Below, in pieces: positions 43,649 through 52,310 of a DNA stretch of 64,000 bases. The DNA lies in contig NZ_LRBG01000038.1 of assembly GCF_001580545.1 (NCBI RefSeq), forward strand, positions 310,001 through 374,000, read 5' to 3'. Positions within the stretch are counted from its first letter, which is position 1. Each line of letters starts with the position of its first letter. The stretch is from Paraburkholderia monticola (GTDB lineage: Bacteria > Pseudomonadota > Gammaproteobacteria > Burkholderiales > Burkholderiaceae). The position numbers and the translations under genes were made by a program. The notes under the pieces are model-generated. The model was not told the DNA's origin. It saw only the letters and a list, made by a program, of their open reading frames with translations, and ran no database searches.

Positions 43649-44977
43649 ATGCAGCGACCCAAGGTCAGCCGGGCGGTTCTCGCGCTCATGTGCGCGATGT
43701 CGTTCATCATGTATCTCGATCGCGTCAACCTGTCGGCGGCGGCCGGACTGATCCGCGACGATCTGCACCTGAGCAACACCAACGTCGGCCTCGTGTTCGC
43801 GGCGTTCGCATATACATACGCGCTGTGCCAGGTGATCGGCGGCTGGGTCAGCGACCGCTTCGGCGCGAAGCTCACGCTCGTGACCTGCGCGAGCATCTGG
43901 ATCGTCGCGACGATCGCGACCGGTCTCGCAGGCGGCCTCGTGTCGCTGTTCGGCGCGCGCCTCTTGCTCGGCATCGGCGAAGGCGCGGCGCTGCCCGCGC
44001 AGGCGCGGGCACTGACCAACTGGTTTCCGTCGAACCGGCGCGGCTTCGTGCAAGGTCTCACGCATTCGTTCTCGCGGCTCGGCAATGCGATCACGCCGCC
44101 GCTGGTCGCCCTGCTGGTCGCGTATTCGTCGTGGCGCGTGTCGTTTCTCGCGGTCGCCGGGCTGACCTTCGTGTGGGTCGTGATTTACGCCTGGTATTTC
44201 ACCGACGATCCGCGTAAGCATCGCCATATGACCGCGGAGCAGGAAACCCAATTGCCGCCGCTTCGGCAATCCGCGGTCGAAGCGACACGCGAGCCGACGC
44301 CGTGGCGGCGTTTGCTCAAACGCATCGCACCGACGATGCTCGTCTACTTCTGCTACGGCTGGACCGGCTGGCTGTTCTTCACATGGCTGCCGACCTTCTT
44401 CATGCACGGTCGGGGCCTCGATCTGAAAAGCTCGGCGATGTTCTCCGCGGGCGTGTTTCTGTCCGGCGTGGTCGGCAATACGGCGGGCGGCGTGCTCAGC
44501 GACCGCGTGCTGAAGCGCACCCGCAACGTCGTCGCCGCTCGCCGCAACGTGATCATCTGCGCGTTTCTCGGTGCCCTGGTGTTCCTCGCGCCGGTGATGG
44601 TCGTGAAGTCGCTGCCGGTCATGGCGGCGTGCATGAGCCTGTCGTTCTTCTTCCTCGAAATGACGATCGGACCGATCTGGGCCGTGCCGATGGACATCAC
44701 GCCGCAACACGTTGGAGTAGCAAGCGGACTCGTGAACGCGGGCTCGGCGATCGCGGGGATTTTCACGCCGATCGTGTTCGGCCTGATCGTGGACCACACG
44801 GGTAGCTGGACGCTGCCGTTCGCGGGTTCGCTCGGACTGCTCGCGCTCGGCATCGTCGCGACGTTCTTCATGCGCCCGGATATCGCGCTCGATGCGGCGC
44901 CCGCTCAGACCGACATCAACGCGAGCGGCGACTTGCGCTTCGCCGAAACCCTCACGCCGCGCGAATCGAATCGATGA
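43649..44977 (+). CDS. MFS transporter, ACS family
   Basis: This 442-residue twelve-helix permease has ACS-family marks: CAMSFIMYLDRVNLSAAAGLIRDDL in helix 1, GGWVSDRFGAK between helices 2 and 3, and LLLGIGEGAALPAQARALTNWFP in helix 4. Relatives carry hexuronates, phthalate or other organic anions. The ribosome site GGAGGAG precedes the ATG. Its 3' end overlaps the 3' end of the convergent LysR gene by 26 bases. No enzyme genes are directly next to it. Confidence 0.9.
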   Translation: MQRPKVSRAVLALMCAMSFIMYLDRVNLSAAAGLIRDDLHLSNTNVGLVFAAFAYTYALCQVIGGWVSDRFGAKLTLVTCASIWIVATIATGLAGGLVSLFGARLLLGIGEGAALPAQARALTNWFPSNRRGFVQGLTHSFSRLGNAITPPLVALLVAYSSWRVSFLAVAGLTFVWVVIYAWYFTDDPRKHRHMTAEQETQLPPLRQSAVEATREPTPWRRLLKRIAPTMLVYFCYGWTGWLFFTWLPTFFMHGRGLDLKSSAMFSAGVFLSGVVGNTAGGVLSDRVLKRTRNVVAARRNVIICAFLGALVFLAPVMVVKSLPVMAACMSLSFFFLEMTIGPIWAVPMDITPQHVGVASGLVNAGSAIAGIFTPIVFGLIVDHTGSWTLPFAGSLGLLALGIVATFFMRPDIALDAAPAQTDINASGDLRFAETLTPRESNR

Positions 44978-45887
44978 CCAACTGCATGGCCGGCGTAATG
45001 CGCCGGTTCCTGCGCAGAATCAGCCCATACGGTGCGAGCCGTCCGCGCAGCGGCGTCGCGATCGCGGCGATCGCATCGAGCGCGACGTAGTACTTGGCGA
45101 CCGAACTCGGCAGCACGGCAAGCATGTCCGAATCACGCAGCAACGACAGCGTGGTCAGAATCGACGACGTCTCGACCGTGCTCACCGGGGGCGCGACGCG
45201 TGACTCGCGAAACGTTTGATCGATGACCTGGCGCATCGGGCTCGGATGCGGCTGGATGATCCACGGATAGCGTGCGAGGTCCGCGAGCCTGGGCCGCGTG
45301 CCCGTTTGTTTGCCGGCCAGCACGGCCGGATGATCGGGTCGCACGACGATCGACAGCGCCTCTTCCGCCAATGTCTCGAAGCTCAGATCGAGCGCCGGAA
45401 AACCATCGGGAATGCGGCCGATCACGATATCGAGCTGATCCTGTTGCAGCGCCTGCACGAGCACGTCGCTGGTGTCGATCGTGACCGCCATCTGCAGACG
45501 CGGATGCGCTTCCTTCAACTGGACGATCGTGTGCGTCAGCAATTCGGGCGACGGTGCCATCACCGCGCCAATCCGCACCTTGCCGATGTCGCCGGCCTCG
45601 ATGCCGGCCAACTCCTCGCGCAACTCGTCGAGATCCTCGAACACGACACGCGCATAGCGCATCACGGCCTCGCCGAAGATCGTCGGCTCCATGCCGCGCG
45701 CATGCCGCACGAACAGCGACACACCGAGCGTGTCTTCCAGTTCCTGCAAGGCTTTGGTCGCGGCGGGCTGGGTCATCGCCAGATCGTCGGCGGCGCGCCG
45801 CAGCGATTCGGTTTCCGACAGCGCGACCATCAGTTGCAGATGACGCAGGCGCAAGCGTTTGCGAATGGCGGAGGCGGGCGGGATCAT
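44952..45887 (-). CDS. LysR-family regulator (GbpR-like)
   Basis: This 311-residue LysR protein has the helix-turn-helix LRLRHLQLMVALSETESLRRAADDLAMTQPAATKALQELEDTLG and the effector domain. The start RLRLRHLQLMVAL is typical of the GbpR/PcaQ subgroup that controls sugar-binding or aromatic genes. It is divergent from the MFS/dehydratase/PdxA2 operon (gap of about 136 bases), which it most likely controls, and it overlaps the previous MFS tail by 26 bases. Confidence 0.9.
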   Translation of the reverse strand: MIPPASAIRKRLRLRHLQLMVALSETESLRRAADDLAMTQPAATKALQELEDTLGVSLFVRHARGMEPTIFGEAVMRYARVVFEDLDELREELAGIEAGDIGKVRIGAVMAPSPELLTHTIVQLKEAHPRLQMAVTIDTSDVLVQALQQDQLDIVIGRIPDGFPALDLSFETLAEEALSIVVRPDHPAVLAGKQTGTRPRLADLARYPWIIQPHPSPMRQVIDQTFRESRVAPPVSTVETSSILTTLSLLRDSDMLAVLPSSVAKYYVALDAIAAIATPLRGRLAPYGLILRRNRRITPAMQLVIDSIRAA

Positions 45888-46023
45888 GAGCGATAACTTT
45901 TGCGAATCGGCCGATTCGAAATATTCAGTGGTCAGTTATCGGATAGTTTCGCACACTAGCGCCTATCGCACGACGGCAATCGCAATGCCGTTAGGGGCGA
46001 CAAGACAACACTGGAGACGACGC

Positions 46024-47361
46024 ATGACGATCACCGCGAGCCCCGCGCTCGACAGCGCAATCAGCAAAGCGCGCACGAGGCTGCTGCCTTTTCTGATCCT
46101 GATGTATGTGCTGGCCTTCATCGACCGCGCGAACGTCGGCTTCGCGAAGAACGTGCTGCAGGCCGACACGGGTTTGAGCGATGCGGCGTTCGCGTTCGGC
46201 GCCGGCATCTTCTTCGTCGGCTACGCGGTGTTCGAAGTGCCGAGCAATCTGCTGATGTACCGCTTCGGCGCGCGCATCTGGATGAGCCGCATCATGGTCA
46301 CGTGGGGCATCGTGTCCGCGTGCACCGCCTTCGTCGACAGCGCGACGAGCTTCTATGTGCTGCGCACGCTGCTCGGCATCGCCGAAGCAGGGTTCTTCCC
46401 CGGCATCATCCTGTTCCTGTCGAACTGGTTCCCGGCGAAAACGCGCTCGCAGACGATGGGCATGTTCTATTTCGGCTTCCCGCTCGCACTGCTGCTCGGC
46501 AGCCCGATCTCGGGCTTGCTGCTCGATGCGGGCAATCCGTTCGGCATGCATCCGTGGCAGTGGCTGTTCGTCGTCGAAGGGCTCGCGGCGTCGGTGGTGG
46601 GGGTCGTCGCTTACTTCTATCTGACCGACCGGCCCGCGCAGGCGCGCTGGCTCGATACCGAGGAGCGCGACGCGCTCGACTACGCGCTGCGCCAGGAAGA
46701 CCGTCAGAAACTCGCGCATGGTCCGGTTTCGGTGCTCGCGGCACTGCGCGATTCGCGCGTGCTGTTCTGCGGCCTGATCTACTTCGCGGTGCAGATGAGC
46801 GTCTACGGCGTCGTGTTCTATCTGCCGACGCGCATCGCCGGACTCGCGAGCGGCGGCCATGTCGGCGTCGAGGTCGGGCTGCTGACCGCGATTCCGTGGA
46901 TCGCGGCGATCATCGGCACGTTCTGCGTGACGCGCTTTGCCGACCGCCACGGACATCATCGTGTGTGGGCCGCGGCGATGCTCGCGCTCGCGGCGTTCGG
47001 CATTGCCGCTTCGGCGATGACGTCGTCGGTCACGTTGGCGATTGCCGCGTTCTGTTTCGCCGCCGTCGGTTTCGTCTGCGTGCAGCCGCTGTTCTGGACG
47101 CTGCCTACCAATTACCTCGGCGGTGCCGCGGCCGCGGGCGGCATCGCGTTGATCAACTCGATCGGCAACCTCGGCGGTTTCGTCGCGCCGAATCTGAAGG
47201 GACTCGCCGAGCGCATGACCGGCTCGTCGCAGGCGGGCATGTTCTCGCTCGCGGTGGTCGGTCTGATCGGCGCATTGCTGCTGCTCACGTACCGCTTCAC
47301 GTCCGCCTCCCATTCCGTCTCCCATCGCTCCGGCGCGTTCGGCGAACGCACGGGCCACTGA
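46024..47361 (+). CDS. MFS transporter, ACS family
   Basis: This 445-residue permease has LILMYVLAFIDRANVGFAKNVLQ in helix 1, EVPSNLLMYRFGARIWMSRIMVTWG and LRTLLGIAEAGFFPGIILFLSNWFP, typical of the ACS branch carrying tartrate and other sugar acids. I start at ATG 46024, eight bases after GGAGA; the frame is open further upstream into the LysR gene but without a ribosome site. It is followed by a sugar-acid dehydratase-like gene, so it probably imports that acid. Confidence 0.9.
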   Translation: MTITASPALDSAISKARTRLLPFLILMYVLAFIDRANVGFAKNVLQADTGLSDAAFAFGAGIFFVGYAVFEVPSNLLMYRFGARIWMSRIMVTWGIVSACTAFVDSATSFYVLRTLLGIAEAGFFPGIILFLSNWFPAKTRSQTMGMFYFGFPLALLLGSPISGLLLDAGNPFGMHPWQWLFVVEGLAASVVGVVAYFYLTDRPAQARWLDTEERDALDYALRQEDRQKLAHGPVSVLAALRDSRVLFCGLIYFAVQMSVYGVVFYLPTRIAGLASGGHVGVEVGLLTAIPWIAAIIGTFCVTRFADRHGHHRVWAAAMLALAAFGIAASAMTSSVTLAIAAFCFAAVGFVCVQPLFWTLPTNYLGGAAAAGGIALINSIGNLGGFVAPNLKGLAERMTGSSQAGMFSLAVVGLIGALLLLTYRFTSASHSVSHRSGAFGERTGH

Positions 47362-47392
47362 CTCTCCGACTCACTGAAGGAAATCGTCGAAC

Positions 47393-48568
47393 ATGAAAAT
47401 CAAGCATATCCGCACGCGTGTTTTCGAATGGAAAGGCAAGGTCGTGCCGCCGCAAGCGCACTTCTGCACGAATGCGGTCGATATTCTCTACGAGCGCGGC
47501 GATGCGATGGGCTCGTTCCGCTTTCACGGCTGGCTCGTCGTCGAGGTCGAATGCGACGACGGCACCGTGGGCATCGGCAATTGCGCGCTCGCGCCGCGCA
47601 TCGCGAAACAGATCATCGACGAATACCTCGCGCCGATCGCGATCGGCGAAGATCCGTTCGACAACGAGTACATCTGGCAGAAGATGTATCGCCGCACGCT
47701 GGCATGGGGCCGCAAGGGCATCGGCATGGCGGCGATCTCCGCGATCGATATCGCGCTATGGGACATCATGGGCAAGGCCGTGAAAAAGCCGGTGTTCAAG
47801 CTGCTCGGCGGCCGCACGAAAGAAAAGATCTGGTGCTACGCGTCGAAGCTCTATAACAACGACGATCGCGATGCGTTCCTCGGCGAAGCGGAAAGCTATC
47901 TGGACAGCGGTTTCACCGCGATGAAGATGCGCTTCGGCTATGGCCCGAAAGACGGCCCGAAAGGTATGGCGAAAAACATCGAACAGGTGCGGCTGTTGCG
48001 CGAACTGGTCGGCGACGAAGTCGACATCATGCTCGAATGCTATATGGGCTGGACGCTCGAATACGCGCGCAGGATGCTGCCGCGCCTCGCCGAATTCAAT
48101 CCGCGCTGGATCGAGGAGCCGGTGATCGGTGACGACATCGAAGGCTATCAGGAGTTGAAGAAGATGAACCTGATGCCGGTGTCGGGCGGCGAGCACGAGT
48201 TTACGGTCTATGGTTTCAAGGATCTGCTCGAACGCCGCGCGATCGACGTGATCCAGTACGACACGAATCGCGTCGGCGGCATCACGGCGGCGCGCAAGAT
48301 CAATGCGATGGCCGAGGCATGGTCGGTGCCGGTGATTCCGCACGCGGGCCAGATGCACAACTATCATCTGACGATGTCGAGCACCGCGAGCCCGATGTCG
48401 GAGTTCTTCCCGGTGTTCGACGTCGAAGTGGGCAACGAATTGTTCTACTACATCTTCGAAGGCGAGCCGCAGCCGGAGCGCGGCTATCTGCAACTGTCGG
48501 ACGACGTGCCGGGCCTTGGCATCAAGCTGAGCGACAAGTATCTTGGCGACTTCAACATCGTCGAATGA
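47393..48568 (+). CDS. Enolase-superfamily sugar-acid dehydratase (L-rhamnonate dehydratase-like)
   Basis: This 391-residue enzyme belongs to the mandelate racemase/enolase superfamily. The metal ligands are the acids in IMLECYMGW, RWIEEPV and SGGEHEF. The Lys of AMKMRFGYGP and the His of PHAGQMHNYH suit the L-rhamnonate dehydratase subgroup, which removes water from a sugar acid. Other acid-sugar dehydratase families in this superfamily cannot be excluded. It is 31 bases after the MFS gene and overlaps the first possible start of the PdxA2-like gene. Substrate inference from context: a deoxy or plain aldonate. Confidence 0.85.
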   Translation: MKIKHIRTRVFEWKGKVVPPQAHFCTNAVDILYERGDAMGSFRFHGWLVVEVECDDGTVGIGNCALAPRIAKQIIDEYLAPIAIGEDPFDNEYIWQKMYRRTLAWGRKGIGMAAISAIDIALWDIMGKAVKKPVFKLLGGRTKEKIWCYASKLYNNDDRDAFLGEAESYLDSGFTAMKMRFGYGPKDGPKGMAKNIEQVRLLRELVGDEVDIMLECYMGWTLEYARRMLPRLAEFNPRWIEEPVIGDDIEGYQELKKMNLMPVSGGEHEFTVYGFKDLLERRAIDVIQYDTNRVGGITAARKINAMAEAWSVPVIPHAGQMHNYHLTMSSTASPMSEFFPVFDVEVGNELFYYIFEGEPQPERGYLQLSDDVPGLGIKLSDKYLGDFNIVE

Positions 48569-48591
48569 GCGCACAGACCCGAGGAATGCAC

Positions 48592-49593
48592 ATGAAGCCA
48601 CGCATCGCAGTACTTCTTGGCGACCCCGCCGGCATCGGTCCTGAGCTGATCGCGCGTCTGTTCGCGCAGCAGGAGAACCGGGCGCGCGCGGAGTTGCTGA
48701 TCATCGGCGACCGGCGCGAACTCGAAACCGGCATGAAGATCGCGCAGCAGCGCTTCGATTACGACGTGGTCGAAGATGCGCGCGCCGCGTTTGAACACGA
48801 GGGCGTGCCGTCGTTGATCGACTTCCGTCTGCCCGGCGATCGGCCGTTCGAGCGTGCGGTGGCGACCGAACGCGGTGGCCGCTACAGTCTCGCCGCGTTC
48901 AAGCAGGCGCTCGCGCTGACGCAAAGCAATCTCACGCAAGGCATGTTGTTCGCGCCGGTCAACAAGACCTCGCTGCATCTGGCCGGCATGGAAACTGGCG
49001 ACGAGATGGAGTGGTTTGCGAAGCAACTCGGCTATACGGGCAGCTTCTGCGAGTTCAACGTGCTCGACGAGCTATGGACTTCGCGCGTGACCTCGCACAT
49101 GGCGTTGAAGGACGTCAGCGCGAAGCTGTCGGAGGAGCGCATCGTCGGCGCGGTGCGGCTGATTCACGACGGCCTGAAGCGTGCCGGCCATCCGCAACCG
49201 CGCATCGCGGTGTGCGGTTTCAATCCGCACAACGGCGATAACGGCGCGTTCGGTCGCGAGGAGATCGATGTGATCGCGCCGGCCGTCGAGGCCGCGCGCA
49301 AGCTCGGTTACGACGCGCAGGGACCGTTTCCGGCCGACACGATCTTCGTGCGTGCGCGCGACCAGAAAGCCTTCGACGGCGTCGTCACGATGTATCACGA
49401 TCAAGGCCAGATCGCGATGAAGCTGATGGGCTTCTGGCGCGGCGTGACCGTGCACGGCGGCTTGCCGATTCCGATCGCGACGCCCGCGCACGGCACCGCG
49501 TTCGACATCCACGGGCAGGGCAAGGCCGATGTCGGCGCGACGCAGAAGGCGTTCGACATCGTCACGCGAATGGCGACGGAGCGCGTGGAATAG
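48592..49593 (+). CDS. pdxA2: PdxA2-type dehydrogenase (4-phospho-erythronate/threonate or related)
   Basis: This 333-residue member of the PdxA family (PDXA dehydrogenases) has the metal-binding histidines in TSHMALKD, GFNPHNGDNG and MYHDQGQIAMK and the NAD-binding core GDPAGIGPEL. PdxA2 paralogues do not make vitamin B6; they oxidatively decarboxylate 4-phospho-D-erythronate or -threonate, or, as in TphB, cis-diols of aromatic acids. I start at ATG 48592, seven bases after GAGGA; ATG 48565 and ATG 48586 are alternatives, and the first overlaps the dehydratase stop. The usual partner kinase (DUF1537 family) is absent here, which leaves the pathway open. Confidence 0.87.
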   Translation: MKPRIAVLLGDPAGIGPELIARLFAQQENRARAELLIIGDRRELETGMKIAQQRFDYDVVEDARAAFEHEGVPSLIDFRLPGDRPFERAVATERGGRYSLAAFKQALALTQSNLTQGMLFAPVNKTSLHLAGMETGDEMEWFAKQLGYTGSFCEFNVLDELWTSRVTSHMALKDVSAKLSEERIVGAVRLIHDGLKRAGHPQPRIAVCGFNPHNGDNGAFGREEIDVIAPAVEAARKLGYDAQGPFPADTIFVRARDQKAFDGVVTMYHDQGQIAMKLMGFWRGVTVHGGLPIPIATPAHGTAFDIHGQGKADVGATQKAFDIVTRMATERVE

Positions 49594-49716
49594 CGCGGAA
49601 GCCAGGATGCGCTCGCCGACAAACGCATCGCACTGGCGCTGACGCCGGCGCGGATTCTTCTCGCGATCATTCACAAAAGGGACGTGAAGAGCCGTGCTGG
49701 CGTAGGGATAAACAGG

Positions 49717-50007
49717 CTACTCGCTCAGAAGGCGTTTCAGTTCGTCAAGAAATGAGGCCGTCGTATGGCCCCACGGCTCGGGAGAAAACTCGTGTCCATA
49801 CGTCTTATCGAACGCGATGTCCAGATCGTGCGGGTGGCTCCTCTGGAACCTGTCAATTTCCGCGAGCATTCGCTTGTGGTCGGCGATGGGGCTGTCTCTT
49901 TTGTAGCAGGCAATGATGGCCGGAATGGTATCACCCCATATGTCAAAGTCCTGATTCAGATAGACCCCGAACAGCTGGCTAAGCTCAGGATATTCAGAAT
50001 GCTGCAT
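49717..50007 (-). CDS. CdiI-family immunity protein
   Basis: This 96-residue acidic protein resembles the CdiI immunity family of contact-dependent inhibition: YPELSQLFGVYLNQDFDIWGDTIPAIIACY at the N-terminus and EFSPEPWGHTTASFLDELKRLL at the C-terminus. It starts ten bases after the end of an RNase A-like toxin gene on the same strand, the standard toxin-then-immunity order. It should bind and neutralise that toxin in the cytoplasm. The surrounding DNA is poorer in G+C than the flanking operons. Assignment rests on sequence pattern and context. Confidence 0.82.
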   Translation of the reverse strand: MQHSEYPELSQLFGVYLNQDFDIWGDTIPAIIACYKRDSPIADHKRMLAEIDRFQRSHPHDLDIAFDKTYGHEFSPEPWGHTTASFLDELKRLLSE

Positions 50008-50017
50008 TTGTGAAATC

Positions 50018-50854
50018 TCAGAATAGGTATGCTGTCATTACATAGTAGGGCATACCGTTATAGGTCTCATATTTCAGAACGATATGCACAACGCTCATGT
50101 CCACGAGTCGATCTGTACTTCGTCGTATGCCATAGCCAACGTTTCTTCCCACGTCTCGAGTTAGTTCAAGTGGCTTGGATCGTACTGTAGATCTCGCCCA
50201 TGTTTGGATGCGAGACGCGTTGTGCAGCATAACGTCTGCAATCGCCCACTCAGCGGATTCGATGTTCCTGAACGATGAAACAGTTGTTCTTTTCGGTTCG
50301 CGTTTGAGCCGGTCCCTGAGCCACGTTTCGTCTTTCTCAACGTGCTTGAGGATTGTATGCCCTCCAAGCTGTGGATTAAGGGCCTTCGCTTCGTGATCCA
50401 TCAGCTTGATCCGGCCCATCGTGATTTCGGACACCCGTGCCGCCTTGATAGACCCAGCAACACCTATTGACACAGCGATGTCGAGCGATAGGCCGATATT
50501 GTTGGCCATGTCAGGACTGGCCTTCATTGTTTCGGCCAGCTTCGTCGTGCCCTGCTGGGTCAGTGTTGCGGTGTCCAGGCCTGTCCAGATTTGACGCAAG
50601 CCCGCCGACGCCGTATCAGAACCGTGTGCGCCGAACACAATACACCCGGCCTTGCTTGCCATTGTCGGCTCTGGCATCACACACAGAGCTCCCGCTCCGA
50701 CCATTTCCAGCAGGCCGCCTACGAGCTGCAACCCGCCCCATAGGCGGTTGGAAAGCATTTCGGTGGGGCTGATCGACTGGCGGGTGAGTACTGCAGCGAG
50801 TTGCGGCGCACTGAGCACAACGCGCACGCCGTCCGAATGCTGTTGATACGCCAT
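50018..50854 (-). CDS. Polymorphic toxin with RNase A-like C-terminal domain
   Basis: This 278-residue protein has two parts. Residues ~1-140 form a helical region (LWGGLQLVGGLLEMVGAGA, GAHGSDTASAGLRQIWTG) of a kind I recall next to various C-terminal toxin domains in Burkholderiales and Pseudomonas. Residues ~160-278 match the bacterial RNase A-like CdiA-CT domain. GGHTILKHVEKDETWLRDRL supplies His166/His171 and Arg182, and the end YYVMTAYLF gives Thr274 and Tyr276. The described catalytic set of the Yersinia kristensenii member is His, Arg, Thr, Tyr, with the last two in T-x-Y. A strong ribosome site (GGAGGAA) precedes ATG 50854. There is no signal, Rhs, PAAR or CdiA region, so the delivery route is unknown. 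Confidence 0.82.
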   Translation of the reverse strand: MAYQQHSDGVRVVLSAPQLAAVLTRQSISPTEMLSNRLWGGLQLVGGLLEMVGAGALCVMPEPTMASKAGCIVFGAHGSDTASAGLRQIWTGLDTATLTQQGTTKLAETMKASPDMANNIGLSLDIAVSIGVAGSIKAARVSEITMGRIKLMDHEAKALNPQLGGHTILKHVEKDETWLRDRLKREPKRTTVSSFRNIESAEWAIADVMLHNASRIQTWARSTVRSKPLELTRDVGRNVGYGIRRSTDRLVDMSVVHIVLKYETYNGMPYYVMTAYLF

Positions 50855-51088
50855 TCCGAGTTCCTCCGTAGCTGTAGGGAGCTACGAGGCTAGCGACCGA
50901 TTACAGGCTAGGGAATGGGCGCAGGATGATTTTCAGGCTTCCATGGCGAACGACGACGATAAAATGCCAACGGCGGTCCAGGTCGATTAGGACGTCATGA
51001 CACGGGCATAAACAGACTGCCGACGAGGAGCTGCACCTAGACGATCGCTTCGATAAAAATGTGCATCGCCATGCCTCGTACTAACGCG

Positions 51089-52105
51089 TCAGCGTTTCTT
51101 GCGCGCTCCTGTCGAGGCGCGCACCACCAGCTCGGGCGGCGGCCCGAGCACCATCGACGGCTGCCGCTCCGGCGTCTGGATCAAGCGGATCAGACGGTTG
51201 ATCGACAACTCCGCGACAGCTGCGGTTTGAATCGCGACTGTCGTCAGCGCGGGATGCACCTGATGCGCGAGCTGAATGTCGGTGATGCCGATCACCGAGA
51301 CGTCGTCGGGCACCGAGCGGCCGAGCGTGATCAACGCCTGGATCGCGCCGATCGCGAGCAGGTCGTTGGTCGCGAAGATCGCGCTCAGTTGCGGGCGGTT
51401 CGCCATCAGCTCCATGCAGGCGGCGAAGCCGGCGTCGATCGAGTCGCGAATCTGCAGCACCGCGGCCGCGTCGGCTTCGATGCCGGCCGCGCGCATCGCC
51501 GCGCGAAAACCATTCGAGCGCGCATCCTGCAAACCGCCGCAGCCGTCACCGATCAGCAAGCCGATCTCACGATGACCCAGTCCGAGCAGATGGTTCGCGG
51601 CGAGCTCGCCCGCGCGTGCGAAGTCGACCGCGATGCACGGAAGCGCGGGCGGCGACTCGGGGTGCTCCCACATCGCGAGCAGAATCGGCGCGCTGTGCAG
51701 CGCCGATGCACATAGGTCGTTGATCGTGATGTCGGTGTTCATCACGAGCACGCCGTCGGCGAGCGTGCCGGCAATCTGGTTCAGATACGCGCGGCCGATC
51801 TCGGCATCGTCATCGGTATTGCAAACCATCAGGAAGTGGCCGGTCTTGCGCGCCGCGCGCTCGGCGGCGAGCACGAACTCCGGGTAGAACGGGTTCGAGA
51901 TGTTCGACAGCATCAGCGCGAGCGTCGACGAACGGCCTTCGGCCAGTGCGCGCGCATTCAGGTTCGGCCGATAGCCTAGCTCGGCGATGGCCTGCAGCAC
52001 GCGCTCGGCCGTTTCGGGGCGGACTTTCTCGCGATTGCGCAGCACGTTGGAGACGGTGGCGGCGGTAACCTGCGCGCGCTTCGCGACTTCGGACAGCGTG
52101 ACCAT
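51089..52105 (-). CDS. ganR: LacI-family repressor of the galactan operon
   Basis: This 338-residue LacI/GalR protein has the N-terminal helix-turn-helix VTLSEVAKRAQVTAATVSNVLRNREKVRPETAERVLQAI and a periplasmic-binding-like sugar domain. I start at ATG 52105, directly before the VTLSEVAKRA core of the domain; the frame upstream lacks a ribosome site. It is divergent from the ABC importer and glycosidase operon, and the near-palindromes TTTAAGCG(A/G)TTAAA lie between. It most likely represses the operon until galactose-containing oligosaccharides appear. The symbol follows Bacillus ganR by function only. Confidence 0.88.
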   Translation of the reverse strand: MVTLSEVAKRAQVTAATVSNVLRNREKVRPETAERVLQAIAELGYRPNLNARALAEGRSSTLALMLSNISNPFYPEFVLAAERAARKTGHFLMVCNTDDDAEIGRAYLNQIAGTLADGVLVMNTDITINDLCASALHSAPILLAMWEHPESPPALPCIAVDFARAGELAANHLLGLGHREIGLLIGDGCGGLQDARSNGFRAAMRAAGIEADAAAVLQIRDSIDAGFAACMELMANRPQLSAIFATNDLLAIGAIQALITLGRSVPDDVSVIGITDIQLAHQVHPALTTVAIQTAAVAELSINRLIRLIQTPERQPSMVLGPPPELVVRASTGARKKR

Positions 52106-52225
52106 GTTCGGCTTATCCCATATTTGGGGAAGGCAATTCAAATGTTGCAATCGGTCTGCGACCTTGCTAACTTTCTCGAAAATATAGCGGAGACACTCAC
52201 CATGACTTTTCCCGTCGAACTCGAA

Positions 52226-52294
52226 TTTAAGCGATTAAATGCTCCCCGCACAAGGCCCGGGCGCTTTATTTCGGCGAAAATTTAAGCGGTTAAA
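52226..52294. promoter_or_regulatory. Two LacI-type operators, TTTAAGCGRTTAAA
   Basis: TTTAAGCGATTAAA (52226-52239) and TTTAAGCGGTTAAA (52281-52294) are near-perfect 14-bp palindromes with a central CG, the hallmark of LacI-family sites. They start 55 bases apart, upstream of the ATPase gene (ATG 52311). The second ends 16 bases before that ATG, so bound repressor would block transcription. Confidence 0.85.
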
Positions 52295-52310
52295 TCAAGG
52301 CGGAGACAGC

